Below are positions 24,864-33,861 of a stretch of 64,000 nt of DNA, piece after piece. Under the pieces are notes generated by a model. The model saw only the letters and a program-made list of their open reading frames with translations, was not told where the DNA came from and made no database searches. The DNA is taken from the NCBI GenBank assembly GCA_029260115.1, contig JAJDDW010000061.1, forward strand, positions 1-64,000, read 5' to 3'. The stretch's first letter is position 1, and each line of letters opens with the position of its first letter. Made by a program: the position numbers and the translations under genes. This DNA is from Phycisphaerae bacterium (GTDB lineage: Bacteria > Planctomycetota > Phycisphaerae > UBA1845).

Positions 24864-26000
24864 TCATTGATTTGACGGCTTCAGTAGCGCCTCGACCAAT
24901 TCCACAAGCTTATCACTTTTCGGGTCACGCATACGAATAATGCCTTTTTGATCCAGCAAATACCACGTAGGCAATTGGCGCACGTTGTACATCAAGCCAA
25001 CCGGATTCTCGCCATCTATAATATCCCAGGTGTGAATACCGGGCGCTTTCATACGCTTCACTAGCCTCTTGGCCATGTCACCACTCTCGTCCAGCGAAAC
25101 CGAAAGGATCACGAATGGCTTATCGCTTAACGCCTGCTGCACTTTTTCCAGATGAGGAAACTCAGCCACACAGTTCGGACACCACGTAGCCCAGAAATCA
25201 ACCAGCACCACTTTCCCGTGTAGCGACGATAGTGACAGAGGCTTGCCATCGAAGGTCTTGGTAGCAAAATCCGGCGCGGGCATCCCTACTTGCAAATGTT
25301 CCACTTCAAAGAGTAGCCCCTTCGCCTGCGCCGCGAGCTGGTCGGCTAGGTCCGGGTCAACCCCCCCTTTACCATCAGTCAGTTTTTTCTGCGCGGATGC
25401 TGTTTTCAAAACTTCACGAAGCCAGGGCTTCGCTTGGCTAGCTTGCTCCGTACCAACTAGGGATAAGCTTGCATAAAAATTAGCGGAAAATTTTGTTTGC
25501 TCGCGCGTGGTTCGCTTAGCTAAATCCCGTAGCGCCTTCGCCCAATCTTGAGGGGAGCCTGCAAATCCATGAAAATTTTCGAACTGTTCGAGTACTAAAT
25601 CCAATGCGGGGTCGTTGGTATAATGCTCGACAAGATACGTGAATCGATGAAAAATCATTTGGGGCGAGAGGTCCACAGACCACAACAACGTATTGGCAGC
25701 CATATAGCCGCCATCCGGCTTATCGGCATACTGCTTAGCTAGCGCATCCATTTTTTTCAGAATCACAGGCCGTCCGTCATGCGGCAGCTTCGCACCTTTT
25801 TTTAACTGCCCATCTCGCCCCAACGACTCTTGAAACGCGTCATAAAAATCGGCGACGGCCTCTTCCATATCATATTCTAACTGCACAAACTCCGCTTTAG
25901 GGCTAGGGCCGGCGAAAACCGACCGCGGCTCGACGAAGCTTGCTGCAATAATCAAGCTCAAACCAATAAGTTTCACATAATTCGTAAGCCAAGATTGCAT
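24864..26000 (-). CDS. Exported TlpA/ResA-like thioredoxin with N-terminal extension
   Basis: The 378-residue protein begins with a signal peptide ending near SVFAG. An uncharacterised helical domain spans about residues 35-235. The thioredoxin fold follows at about 240-375 with the WATWCPNC active site, Cys274 and Cys277, and a cis-Pro in RQLPTWYLLD. TlpA/ResA-type proteins reduce disulfides in the periplasm. It lies next to a deiodinase-like selenoprotein of the same fold superfamily, 130 bases downstream of that gene's end and on the same strand, so the two may share a transcript and redox role. Confidence 0.88.
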   Translation of the reverse strand: MQSWLTNYVKLIGLSLIIAASFVEPRSVFAGPSPKAEFVQLEYDMEEAVADFYDAFQESLGRDGQLKKGAKLPHDGRPVILKKMDALAKQYADKPDGGYMAANTLLWSVDLSPQMIFHRFTYLVEHYTNDPALDLVLEQFENFHGFAGSPQDWAKALRDLAKRTTREQTKFSANFYASLSLVGTEQASQAKPWLREVLKTASAQKKLTDGKGGVDPDLADQLAAQAKGLLFEVEHLQVGMPAPDFATKTFDGKPLSLSSLHGKVVLVDFWATWCPNCVAEFPHLEKVQQALSDKPFVILSVSLDESGDMAKRLVKRMKAPGIHTWDIIDGENPVGLMYNVRQLPTWYLLDQKGIIRMRDPKSDKLVELVEALLKPSNQ

Positions 26001-26130
26001 AACGTTCTTTCAAGTTTTGATGTTACTAAACACTTACCATCAGTGCCGCACGACGCTAGCCTGCGCGGGTATGACGGAGTAGCTGCCCCGGCCCCGATGC
26101 GGTCCTGGACCGGGGTTGCATTCGTCACGT

Positions 26131-26793
26131 CTACCCCTTCGGCGCTATCACATTCGGAAAATTCTTTGCTAACCATTCAGAGGCTTGCTCAACCGAAGGC
26201 TTAAAACCCCACGGACCTCGATCGCCACTCACGACAATCTTCCCAGATTTATCCACTACAAAAAGTCGGTCAGGCCAACCCGAGTAATTCGCATCAACCG
26301 AATCTTTAATATCATCAATCACGCACGGAATATCAATCTTGAGCTTGGTCAAACACTTTTTCGCATTCCCCGATCGCTCATCCCAAGTCTTAGGCGTATT
26401 GATCGTCTCGCCAGGGACTTCCATAGGCCAATCGCTATCCGCCGCATGCGCTTCCTTAATATAAACCACCAAGAACTCAGCGTACTGGCCATACGCTTTG
26501 TACATCTCGTTTAAGGTGCCAACCTGGCGCCGAAAAGGAGGTCATGTATAGCTGCCGAAAATCAATACCACCGGTTTTTCACCCTTGAAGGTGGCCAATT
26601 CCGTTTCACGCTTCCCGTCGAGGGATTTGAGCTTGAAGTTCGGCGCATCATCGCCAACCTTGGGGGCTTTGTCCGGCCCACGCCTCCCTTTGCCACGCAT
26701 CTTACCCGCAGGCTGCGCCTCTACCGCAGCCACGCCCAACATCATCACCACGGCCAACGCCATGATTGCACAACATAATTGTCTACACTTCAT
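26131..26793 (-). CDS. Selenoprotein: iodothyronine deiodinase-like, TGA = Sec at residue 84
   Basis: Two frames that look separate are one gene read through an in-frame TGA at 26542-26544. The joined 220-residue protein has a signal peptide (VVMMLGVAAVEAQ), a thioredoxin-like domain with LIFGSYT-U-PPFRRQV, and VVYIKEAHAADSDWPM, which parallels the deiodinase motifs (GS.TUPPF and YIEEAH.SDGW). A SECIS-type hairpin follows the TGA, and selB and selA are the next genes. Bacterial members are exported thioredoxin-fold oxidoreductases; thyroid hormone is not their substrate. Reported as two truncated proteins it would be wrong: the first half stops exactly at the redox residue and the second has no start of its own. 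Confidence 0.9.
26515..26544 (-). promoter_or_regulatory. Bacterial SECIS element with Sec TGA
   Basis: On the minus strand the TGA (26544-26542) is followed after ten bases by GGCGCC-AGGTT-GGCACC (26531-26515). This forms a short stem with a GG-containing apical loop. The E. coli fdhF SECIS has GGUUGC-AGGUCU-GCACC eleven bases after its UGA, so geometry and loop agree closely. SelB recruits selenocysteyl-tRNA at such hairpins. Confidence 0.85.
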
Positions 26794-26891
26794 GAGTAAC
26801 TCCCGTTAATCAACCAGCCTACTCTTAGCTTAACCACATTAGCCCACAGCCCACTTGCCAGCAGCGCCAACCATTCCATAATCTATTACAT

Positions 26892-28841
26892 ATGATCGAT
26901 GATGCCATGCAAAGTAATGTAAAGAACACCACCCAACATTTCATATTAGGGACAGCCGGGCATATTGACCACGGCAAAACGTCGCTTGTCAAAGCCCTTA
27001 CAGGAATCGACGCGGACCGGCTGCCTGAGGAAAAACGCCGTGGAATGACCATTGAGCTAGGTTTCGCGGAACTCAGCATCGGCGATGTTCAGTTTGGCGT
27101 GGTAGATGTTCCCGGCCACGAGCGCTTCATCAAAACCATGGTCGCTGGGGCAACGGGGATCGATGTCGCACTATTGGTAGTCGCGGCTGACGACTCTGTC
27201 ATGCCCCAAACCCGCGAGCATGTGGAAATCCTACACCTCCTCGGCATAAAACAGTGCGTCATAGCCGTGACAAAAATCGATACCGTCGATCCAGACATGG
27301 TAGACATGGTCATCGACGAAATAAACGAATTGCTCGATGGATCACCAATCGCAGATTCGCCCATCTGCCCGGTGTCGTCGATCACTGGCGACGGTATCGA
27401 CGCCCTTCGACAAACCCTCGTACAAGTTGCGCGTCGATCTCATCAAGAAAATCATCCTAGCCCATTTCGCATGTGCATGGACCGCGTTTTTACAGTGCCA
27501 GGTCGCGGCACTGTCGTCACCGGATCGATCATACGTGGACAGGTGTCCGCTGGCGACGAGCTTGAAGTTTGGCCTGGTGGAAACACCTGTCGCGTGCGTA
27601 GCCTGCAAGCCCATGGCTCATCTTGCGAAGCGCTGGCACGTGGACGTCGGGCAGCTATCAATCTGAGCGGAATCGACAAAGACGCACTACAACGGGGTAG
27701 CGAATTAGCCACGCCGGGATATCTAGAGCCTATCCACGTAGCCGATGTGAAGCTGACCTATTTATCGTCCAATCCAAAATCATTAAAATCAACCCAGACC
27801 GTGCGTATGGGTATGGGCACGGCCGAGTTCCCGGTACGAGTCGTACTGTTTGAAGACAAACAACTTTCACCAGGCGAGGCCTGCTTTGCACAACTTCGCA
27901 GCGGACAACCTTTCGTCGCTGCCCATGGACAGCGGTTTATTCTGCGCGATGAATCCGCTATCCGCACGATCGGTGGCGGCATCATCTTGCGCATGTCAGC
28001 CCGACGACGACGCACATCCGTTGAAGACACCATCTCGGCACTAACCGCCCTGGAAACCGGCCAAGACGCCGACCGCATCGCGGAGGTATTACGCGAATAC
28101 CGCTTCACAAGACCGACGGACTTGCACGTGTGCGCTAGAACAGGTGTTGCGCTTTCACAAATCAATGATAGCTATGAACAACTACAAGCCGATGACCGCT
28201 TGTTGCCCATTCCTGGGACCAAAGTGCAGGCGACACCTGGCGCGATTGATGATCTGTGCAAACGATTATCGCGCTGGCTAACGCGATATCACCAGCGACA
28301 CGCAGACGAGCCAGGTCGAGCAACAGACGCGGTCATCGGATGGCTAGGACGGTTGAGTAGTCCGTCCTTGGCCAAGCCGTTGTACGATCTCTTCGTCAAA
28401 CACAAGGCAATAAAACCCTTTGGGCGATTTACCTGCCTGCCCGAGTTTGCCCCCTCGCTATCCAAAGCCGATGAGCAGCATCTCATGGACATGATTGACG
28501 AGATGCAACGAGGCGGTTTTCAGCCTCCGGCCCTGGATGCCCTCGCTATCGCCAAGAAGGTAGATCGGAAGCGGGTCGAGAAATTAGCAACGCTAGCCGT
28601 GGCTATGGGCAATCTCATGAAGGTCGAAGCCAAAATGTATCTTCACGCTGATAGCGAGCAAAAGTTGCGAGAGACGGTTAGCCAGTTGATTCATACCCAT
28701 GAATCGGTCACGATTGCCCAAGTGCGCGAGGCATTAGACTCTAGCCGGAAGTTTGTCGTACCCTTTATGGAGTATCTCGACCGCGTCGGATTCACCAAGA
28801 GACAAGGCGATGGCCGAATGCTAGTGGATTTGGGCGATTAA
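26892..28841 (+). CDS. selB: Selenocysteine-specific elongation factor SelB
   Basis: This 649-residue GTPase has the EF-Tu-like core: [14 protein letters not shown] (G1), [10 protein letters not shown] (G2), DVPGHERFI (G3) and VTKIDT (G4). Domains II and III follow, then C-terminal winged helices (about 380-649) that bind the SECIS hairpin. It delivers selenocysteyl-tRNA to the ribosome at UGA. It starts 98 bases from the divergent deiodinase-like selenoprotein gene, which it serves. ATG codons at 26892 and 26907 are both possible starts. selA follows in the same direction after a 181-base gap containing an inverted repeat. Confidence 0.95.
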   Translation: MIDDAMQSNVKNTTQHFILGTAGHIDHGKTSLVKALTGIDADRLPEEKRRGMTIELGFAELSIGDVQFGVVDVPGHERFIKTMVAGATGIDVALLVVAADDSVMPQTREHVEILHLLGIKQCVIAVTKIDTVDPDMVDMVIDEINELLDGSPIADSPICPVSSITGDGIDALRQTLVQVARRSHQENHPSPFRMCMDRVFTVPGRGTVVTGSIIRGQVSAGDELEVWPGGNTCRVRSLQAHGSSCEALARGRRAAINLSGIDKDALQRGSELATPGYLEPIHVADVKLTYLSSNPKSLKSTQTVRMGMGTAEFPVRVVLFEDKQLSPGEACFAQLRSGQPFVAAHGQRFILRDESAIRTIGGGIILRMSARRRRTSVEDTISALTALETGQDADRIAEVLREYRFTRPTDLHVCARTGVALSQINDSYEQLQADDRLLPIPGTKVQATPGAIDDLCKRLSRWLTRYHQRHADEPGRATDAVIGWLGRLSSPSLAKPLYDLFVKHKAIKPFGRFTCLPEFAPSLSKADEQHLMDMIDEMQRGGFQPPALDALAIAKKVDRKRVEKLATLAVAMGNLMKVEAKMYLHADSEQKLRETVSQLIHTHESVTIAQVREALDSSRKFVVPFMEYLDRVGFTKRQGDGRMLVDLGD

Positions 28842-28859
28842 ATTCGAAAGGGTGCCACC

Positions 28860-28984
28860 GAGCCGCAGGCTTCAGCCTGCGCGGAAGAGAGAAGGCCGAG
28901 CGGCATAGGCGAGCTACGCCTTGCCAGTGGAACATGCAGCCGCGAATAGATACTGACGTCCGCGCGGACTGAATCCCGCGGCTC
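28860..28984. repeat. Imperfect long inverted repeat between selB and selA
   Basis: Arms 28860-28885 and 28959-28984 (26 bases each) match in inverted orientation at 22 of 26 positions and enclose 73 bases. The left arm is itself a hairpin (CGCAGGC-TTCA-GCCTGCG). It resembles a dispersed palindromic element rather than a terminator, as no T-run follows. No tRNA fold fits. Confidence 0.7.
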
Positions 28985-29022
28985 TAAATGAAGGTAGTCA
29001 TGCGAATGTATTGGAAGCTCTA

Positions 29023-30483
29023 ATGAATGCTGCGACGAAAAAAATGCTGCGAGCGCTACCTTCCGTAGCCTCCCTTCTCGAACACGAAGAGGTAGTCGAT
29101 TGGTTGTCCGGCTCACCTCGGGCGTATGTCGTTTCCTCCCTACAAGCAGCCATCGACGATGCCCGTGAAGCGATTCTTGCGGGCGATGACGAAATTTCAA
29201 TCGACTCCGACGATCTCGTAGCCGAGGCCGAAGCCTACTTGCTTGAACGGTCCACACCGAATTTACGCGGAGTTATTAACGCCACCGGTATCGTCCTTCA
29301 TACAGGCCTAGGCCGAGCGCCGCTTTGCGAAGCTGCGGTCGAAGCACTAGCTGAGAGCATTGGAGGCTATTGCAATCTTGAATATGACCTGGAAACCGGG
29401 CAACGCGGCAAGCGTCAGGTCCATGTCGCTGAACACTTAGCCGAGATTACCGGCGCAGAAGCAGCCACCGTCGTAAACAACAACGCCGCAGCGACCCTTC
29501 TCATCCTTCAAACCCTCGCCCACGGAAAAGAGGTCGTTGTCTCACGTGGGCAACTGGTCGAAATCGGCGGAAGTTTTCGCCTACCAGACATTATACGAGC
29601 CGCCGGCGTTACGTTAAAGGAAGTAGGCACCACCAACCGAACCCGCGTCAGCGACTATCAAGAAGCCATCTGCAGTGACACCGCAGCCCTGGTACGCGTA
29701 CATACCAGCAATTTTCGTATCGAAGGCTTCTGCGAAAGTGCGAGCATCGAAGAAATGGTCGAGCTAGCTCATCGATTTGAGTTACCAGTGGTAGATGATT
29801 TGGGTAGCGGCGCACTTTTTGACCTGAAACCTTTAGGTTTGCCCGACGAGCCTCATGTGCAAGCATCGCTGGATGCCGGCGCGGACCTGGTATGTTTTTC
29901 GGGCGACAAACTTCTCGGCGGGCCTCAATGCGGCATAATCGTTGGCAGGCAAGATTTAATCGATCTAATCGAAGCCAATCCGCTCATGCGAACTTATCGC
30001 GTAGGCAAGCTGACGCTGCTCGCCTTGGAAGCTACCCTGCGATGTTATGCCGACCGTGACCAAGCCCCTGACTTAATCCCAGCTTTGACCATGCTCACCG
30101 CCACGACTGGCGCCTTAGCCCATCGGGCGGAAACACTGGCCGAGCTACTATCGCAGGCGTTCCCAGGCGAGCATTTTTTCGTAGGATCGGACGTAGCTTT
30201 CGCCGGCGGTGGGGCTTTGCCCGCGCGCGAGCTGACCACCGTCATCGTGCAATGGCGACCAGCCGGGGCACGGGCGAGCGAAATTGCAGCAGCGTTGCGG
30301 GAGGCGGATATCCCAGTAATCGCCAGAATCCGCGATGAGGCCATCTGCTTCGATCTCCGCACGATTCGCGATGACGACTTAGAAGGCCTAGTCGACGCCG
30401 TAGCCTCCGTCATCCTGGATGATGATGACGAAGACGAAGAAGAGGATGAGGATCCCAACGACGTGTCTCTGCCGGTCCTATAA
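29023..30483 (+). CDS. selA: L-seryl-tRNA(Sec) selenium transferase SelA
   Basis: I start at the ATG at 29023 (GGAAG seven bases upstream); a TTG at 29011 opens a slightly longer frame. The 486-residue PLP enzyme converts seryl-tRNA(Sec) to selenocysteyl-tRNA(Sec) using selenophosphate. The N-terminal helical domain, the INATGIVLHTGLGRAPL signature and the PLP-lysine motif SGDKLLGGPQ with Lys296 are present. Lys296 falls where E. coli SelA has Lys295. The C terminus carries an unusual run of Asp and Glu (about 15 residues). selD and selC are not in the window, so the Sec machinery is completed elsewhere. Confidence 0.95.
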   Translation: MNAATKKMLRALPSVASLLEHEEVVDWLSGSPRAYVVSSLQAAIDDAREAILAGDDEISIDSDDLVAEAEAYLLERSTPNLRGVINATGIVLHTGLGRAPLCEAAVEALAESIGGYCNLEYDLETGQRGKRQVHVAEHLAEITGAEAATVVNNNAAATLLILQTLAHGKEVVVSRGQLVEIGGSFRLPDIIRAAGVTLKEVGTTNRTRVSDYQEAICSDTAALVRVHTSNFRIEGFCESASIEEMVELAHRFELPVVDDLGSGALFDLKPLGLPDEPHVQASLDAGADLVCFSGDKLLGGPQCGIIVGRQDLIDLIEANPLMRTYRVGKLTLLALEATLRCYADRDQAPDLIPALTMLTATTGALAHRAETLAELLSQAFPGEHFFVGSDVAFAGGGALPARELTTVIVQWRPAGARASEIAAALREADIPVIARIRDEAICFDLRTIRDDDLEGLVDAVASVILDDDDEDEEEDEDPNDVSLPVL

Positions 30484-30548
30484 GGCGCCAGATATCAGAT
30501 TTTGGTGATAGGCCCCTATTAACCCCAAAAAAGCATCTCACAGCCCCC

Positions 30549-30577
30549 TTGGCATCTTCGAAATTCGGAGGTATAAT
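30549..30577 (+). promoter_or_regulatory. Sigma70-type promoter
   Basis: TTGGCA (30549-30554) and TATAAT (30572-30577) are spaced by exactly 17 bases. Transcription would start near 30584, 53 bases before the small basic gene at 30637. Confidence 0.8.
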
Positions 30578-30636
30578 CTGCCCTTTTCGTAGGCCGTAGC
30601 CACGATGGGACATTGTTTACCGGGAATTAAACACTT

Positions 30637-30825
30637 ATGCCAAGACCTAAAAAAGCCTTACGCCGGGTGAGAATGAGCGCCATCGCAGCTTGGAAAAAAG
30701 GCGAAAAAAAAGAAGCCTACGCCCTTTGGGAAAAAGCTGCCAAAGGCCGGAAAGAACATTTCAACAAGAAGCGTGCCAGCAAAGCTCCGTCCGCTAATAG
30801 CGAGCCTGTAGCCGCCGAAGCTTAG
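30637..30825 (+). CDS. Small basic protein of unknown function
   Basis: This 62-residue protein (MPRPKKALRRVRMSAIAAWK...) is strongly basic in its first 50 residues and ends in a short Ala/Glu tail. The helical pattern AWKKGEKKEAYALWEKAAKG looks like a single TPR-like or nucleic-acid-binding helix pair. It has its own strong promoter at 30549-30577, which supports it as a real gene. Ribosomal or nucleoid association is plausible from charge alone; I do not recognise a family. Confidence 0.7.
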   Translation: MPRPKKALRRVRMSAIAAWKKGEKKEAYALWEKAAKGRKEHFNKKRASKAPSANSEPVAAEA

Positions 30826-30881
30826 ACCCTCTCGGAATTGAGAAATATGTAGAAATTGCTGGCTTTTAAGCACTTCTTTGC

Positions 30882-30910
30882 TTGAACTTAGGGTATTCAT
30901 CGAGTACAAT
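30882..30910 (+). promoter_or_regulatory. Sigma70-type promoter
   Basis: TTGAAC (30882-30887) and TACAAT (30905-30910) are 17 bases apart. It would give a leader of about 60 bases for the gene at 30978, which has AGGAG six bases before its ATG. Confidence 0.8.
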
Positions 30911-30977
30911 TAGGCTGTCCGAGGTCGAGCACCACGTAAGTGTGGCGGACAATGTCGAGATGTTTTAGGAGCAGGGA

Positions 30978-31601
30978 ATGTTGAAGCGTTCAATACAACT
31001 TTTCATATATGCGGTGTTTGTATGTTTTTCGGCTAACAGTGCGCGAGCTAATCTAGCTTTCGACTTGATGGGAGCGCCCACTCCATCCGGCAGTTGGTAT
31101 CAAGGGTTCCACCTCACAACACAAACTAACTTCAACAACCTTGGCTTGATACTCACACCGCTAGCTGGTGATGACGGCACGTCGGGATTCAAGCCGCCCG
31201 CTTGGGACTTTGCGGTCGCTCCGCTCGGCTCAGCTTCGACCACGTACAACGAATCACTTGGTCTAGGCAGTTGGTTAACGGTGGCATCAGGCGCGTCAAC
31301 AGACGACCTCTATTGGCGATCCCATTTTCTAGGAAATATGGCTACCCAAGATTTCGTGCTAACAGCTTTCACGTTCGACAATCACCTGACACCTGATTCC
31401 GTCCAAGTCGCAGCCGCACATTGGGATGGCTCGGTTTGGGATTTCTACACTCCGCCCGCAGTCACTTGGGATGAATTCGTTACCAACGGCGGTACCGATA
31501 TTGGTTCTGTGGTCGTCCCAGTACCGCCCGCTGCGTTATTAGGCCTAATCGGCTTATTGATCTGCGTTCCGCTGGCTCGTAAATTTTCCGTCCATCACTG
31601 A
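30978..31601 (+). CDS. Exported protein with PEP-CTERM-like C-terminal anchor
   Basis: The 207-residue protein has a signal peptide (YAVFVCFSANSARA) and a C-terminal tail VPVPPAALLGLIGLLICVPL followed by ARK. This matches the layout of PEP-CTERM/exosortase signals (VP-x-P, membrane helix, basic end), although the usual VPEP reads VPVP. The middle is a Trp/Gly-rich beta domain with no recognised family. If an exosortase is present in the genome the protein would be sorted to the cell surface. It has its own promoter and stands alone. Confidence 0.78.
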   Translation: MLKRSIQLFIYAVFVCFSANSARANLAFDLMGAPTPSGSWYQGFHLTTQTNFNNLGLILTPLAGDDGTSGFKPPAWDFAVAPLGSASTTYNESLGLGSWLTVASGASTDDLYWRSHFLGNMATQDFVLTAFTFDNHLTPDSVQVAAAHWDGSVWDFYTPPAVTWDEFVTNGGTDIGSVVVPVPPAALLGLIGLLICVPLARKFSVHH

Positions 31602-31965
31602 TCGTACAGTTAAGCGACCAAACGAGCGACATTAGATCAGCGCCGATGTTTTTTCGCGCATCATTCCAGAATCTCGACAATGCGGAAAAGAACAATCTAA
31701 AGCCTAAAATTTACCTTACACCACGTAAGCTGAACATCAAATTGCATTAAATCTTGACGCACACTTTTATTGAGTGAGGACGAGAAGCAAACAGAGCACG
31801 TGGCGCATGCCAGGTGACAACATTCGTAGCTCTCGAACCTCGTAAGGCTTGTGCGCAGGCTTGTGCCGTGCGGCTCTGATGGCGTCCAATCGTTCGTGAT
31901 ACGAAGTGTACGTGAGCGTTGATGCAATTCGTTGTGAAGCCCACGGCTCGGATTCAGAATGAGAT
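31602..31965. other. Intergenic gap between convergent genes, nothing seen
   Basis: These 364 bases separate the PEP-CTERM-like gene from the end of purH. No frame with coding character, RNA gene or strong terminator stem is apparent on either strand. Confidence 0.5.
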
Positions 31966-33645
31966 TTAATGCTTGAAATGCCGCATGCCCGTGACGAGCA
32001 TCGATACGTTGCGCTCGTCGCAGAAGCTGAAGGTATCGCTATCGCGTTTTGATCCGCCGGGCTGGATGATAGATGTCACGCCCGCATCAGCGAGGATGCC
32101 AGGCCCATCCGCGAAAGGAAAGAAGGCGTCGGAGGCTGCGACGGACCCGCTAAGTTTGTCACCATGGCCATTTTCCTTGGCAAGCCACGTAGCGATGCGA
32201 CAGCTCATCACGCGAGACATCTGCCCCGCCCCGTTGCCGATAAGCATACCGCCGCTACATATCGTAATCGCGTTGCTTTTGGTGTGTTTGCAGGTTAACC
32301 AAGCCAGGCGCAAATCAGCTAGCTCCTGCTCAGTCGGCTCACGCTTCGTAGCCGTCGTCCACGCATCTTCATTGAGGCCTACCGTATCACGAAGCTGCAG
32401 CAGCGCGCCGCCAGCAATTTTCTTTAGGTCCAGCTCGCCGGCCTGCGGCGAATCATCATAGCTTCCCGGTTGAAGTAGCCGCACGTTAGCACCCCACTTC
32501 TTTCGGTCACGAACGATGGCCACCGCTTCGTCTGAAAATGCGGGAGCGGACCACACCTCAACGAAGAACCCGCCCGCCCCAGCCGCCTTGCCCCAGCGAT
32601 CATAGGTTTCCATCACCGCGGTCGCGAAATCGGCCTCGACCCTAAAATTACAGGCTAGAATCCCTCCCATCGCGGCGTTAGGATCTCCCAAATACGCCTT
32701 GCGATAAGCCTGCACCGGATCATTATCCACACAACAGCCACAAGCGTTGGTATGTTTTACAAACACGCACACGGACTTACCCGCAAAGCCACGATGCAAA
32801 TCTTCGCACAAGTCTACGGCAGCGCTAGCGTCAACGTAATTATTGAAAGACATCGCTTTGGCACTATCAAAACCTTCATCGCCAACTGTCAGATCAATAC
32901 TTCTCGTATCGTCAACATGTTGTAATAAATGGGCGGCCTGATGAGGATTTTCACCGTAACGAAGCGGCTTGCCTTCGATGGGTTTCAAGTTTGGCAGGGT
33001 GAGCAAATTCGTAGAATCAGACATCGCGCCGACATTACCTGGTGCTTGCAATTGGGCATGAAACCAATCCGCCACCATCCGGTCATAGCCCGCCGTTTGT
33101 TGAAAGACCGCCAACGCGCCAATTCTGCGTAGCGACTGGATAGCTTCCTCTCCCTCACGCAGTGCAGCTATGGTTTCGTCGTACCGAGAGGCTTCGCTAA
33201 CGACCAGAACATGCTTATGGTTTTTCGCCGCAGCCCGCAGCATGCTAGGCCCGCCAATATCAATCATCTCAATCGCCTGATCAAACGTGCAACCTGGCTG
33301 GGCGATGGTTTGGGAGAACGGATATAGATTGACCACTACCATATCAATCGGCTCGATGCCTTGCACCTTCATCTGTCTCATGTGGTCGGGATTACTGCGA
33401 TCGGCTAATAGGCCCGCGTGAACTCTGGGATGCAGCGTCTTGACCCGGCCATCCATCATTTCTGGAAAGCCGGTCATCTCTTCAACCAGTGTCACAGGGA
33501 TGGCGTTTTCTTTGAGCAGCACAGCCGTACCGCCGGTGGAAATGATGTCGATCTGAAATTCTTCAACCAACGACTTCGCAAAGGCAACTACGCCGGTCTT
33601 ATCAAACACGCTAATCAGCGCACGTCGAATAGGTAATTGGCTCAT
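31966..33645 (-). CDS. purH: Bifunctional AICAR formyltransferase/IMP cyclohydrolase
   Basis: I start at the ATG at 33645 (MSQLPIRRALISVFDKTG); a TTG four codons earlier also opens the frame. The 559-residue enzyme catalyses the last two steps of IMP synthesis. The N-terminal MGS-like cyclohydrolase domain has STGGTAVLL and GRVKTLHPRVHAG. The transformylase domain has YGENPHQAA, KHTNACGC and CKHTKSNAI. The C terminus ends near GMRHFKH as usual. At about 559 residues it is somewhat longer than E. coli PurH (529), owing to small inserts around the 400s. No other purine gene is in the window. Confidence 0.95.
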   Translation of the reverse strand: MSQLPIRRALISVFDKTGVVAFAKSLVEEFQIDIISTGGTAVLLKENAIPVTLVEEMTGFPEMMDGRVKTLHPRVHAGLLADRSNPDHMRQMKVQGIEPIDMVVVNLYPFSQTIAQPGCTFDQAIEMIDIGGPSMLRAAAKNHKHVLVVSEASRYDETIAALREGEEAIQSLRRIGALAVFQQTAGYDRMVADWFHAQLQAPGNVGAMSDSTNLLTLPNLKPIEGKPLRYGENPHQAAHLLQHVDDTRSIDLTVGDEGFDSAKAMSFNNYVDASAAVDLCEDLHRGFAGKSVCVFVKHTNACGCCVDNDPVQAYRKAYLGDPNAAMGGILACNFRVEADFATAVMETYDRWGKAAGAGGFFVEVWSAPAFSDEAVAIVRDRKKWGANVRLLQPGSYDDSPQAGELDLKKIAGGALLQLRDTVGLNEDAWTTATKREPTEQELADLRLAWLTCKHTKSNAITICSGGMLIGNGAGQMSRVMSCRIATWLAKENGHGDKLSGSVAASDAFFPFADGPGILADAGVTSIIQPGGSKRDSDTFSFCDERNVSMLVTGMRHFKH

Positions 33646-33861
33646 GGGTATCCACAACTATAGTATGTCCGTTTTTCGCCTAGTTTTTACGCGTAACTAT
33701 GCGCCAGGTATTTGACTACGGAAAGGCTATTCGGGCAACGGTGTGTTTTCTTAAGGGCTAGCGCAGGCGATATTTTTATATCACGGTCAAAACCCAGTTT
33801 TTCCCGCAAGATTGTGGTCACAATGCGATACACAACAACGCAGGATGCTCAAGCGAAATCT

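Noticed and set aside
26131-26505. Independent 124-residue gene starting MYKAYGQYAEF
   Set aside because: It is the C-terminal part of the deiodinase-like selenoprotein; codons between the TGA and this ATG continue the same domain.
28841-29010. Possible selenocysteine tRNA (selC) between selB and selA, because TTCA sits in a hairpin loop
   Set aside because: The loop has four bases or eight, not seven. There is no 8-bp acceptor stem, D-loop GG or T-loop GTTCGA in register, and both arms belong to an inverted repeat.
31602-31965. Small frames of 65-76 residues on the minus strand
   Set aside because: They overlap each other in different frames and show no ribosome sites or protein-like composition.
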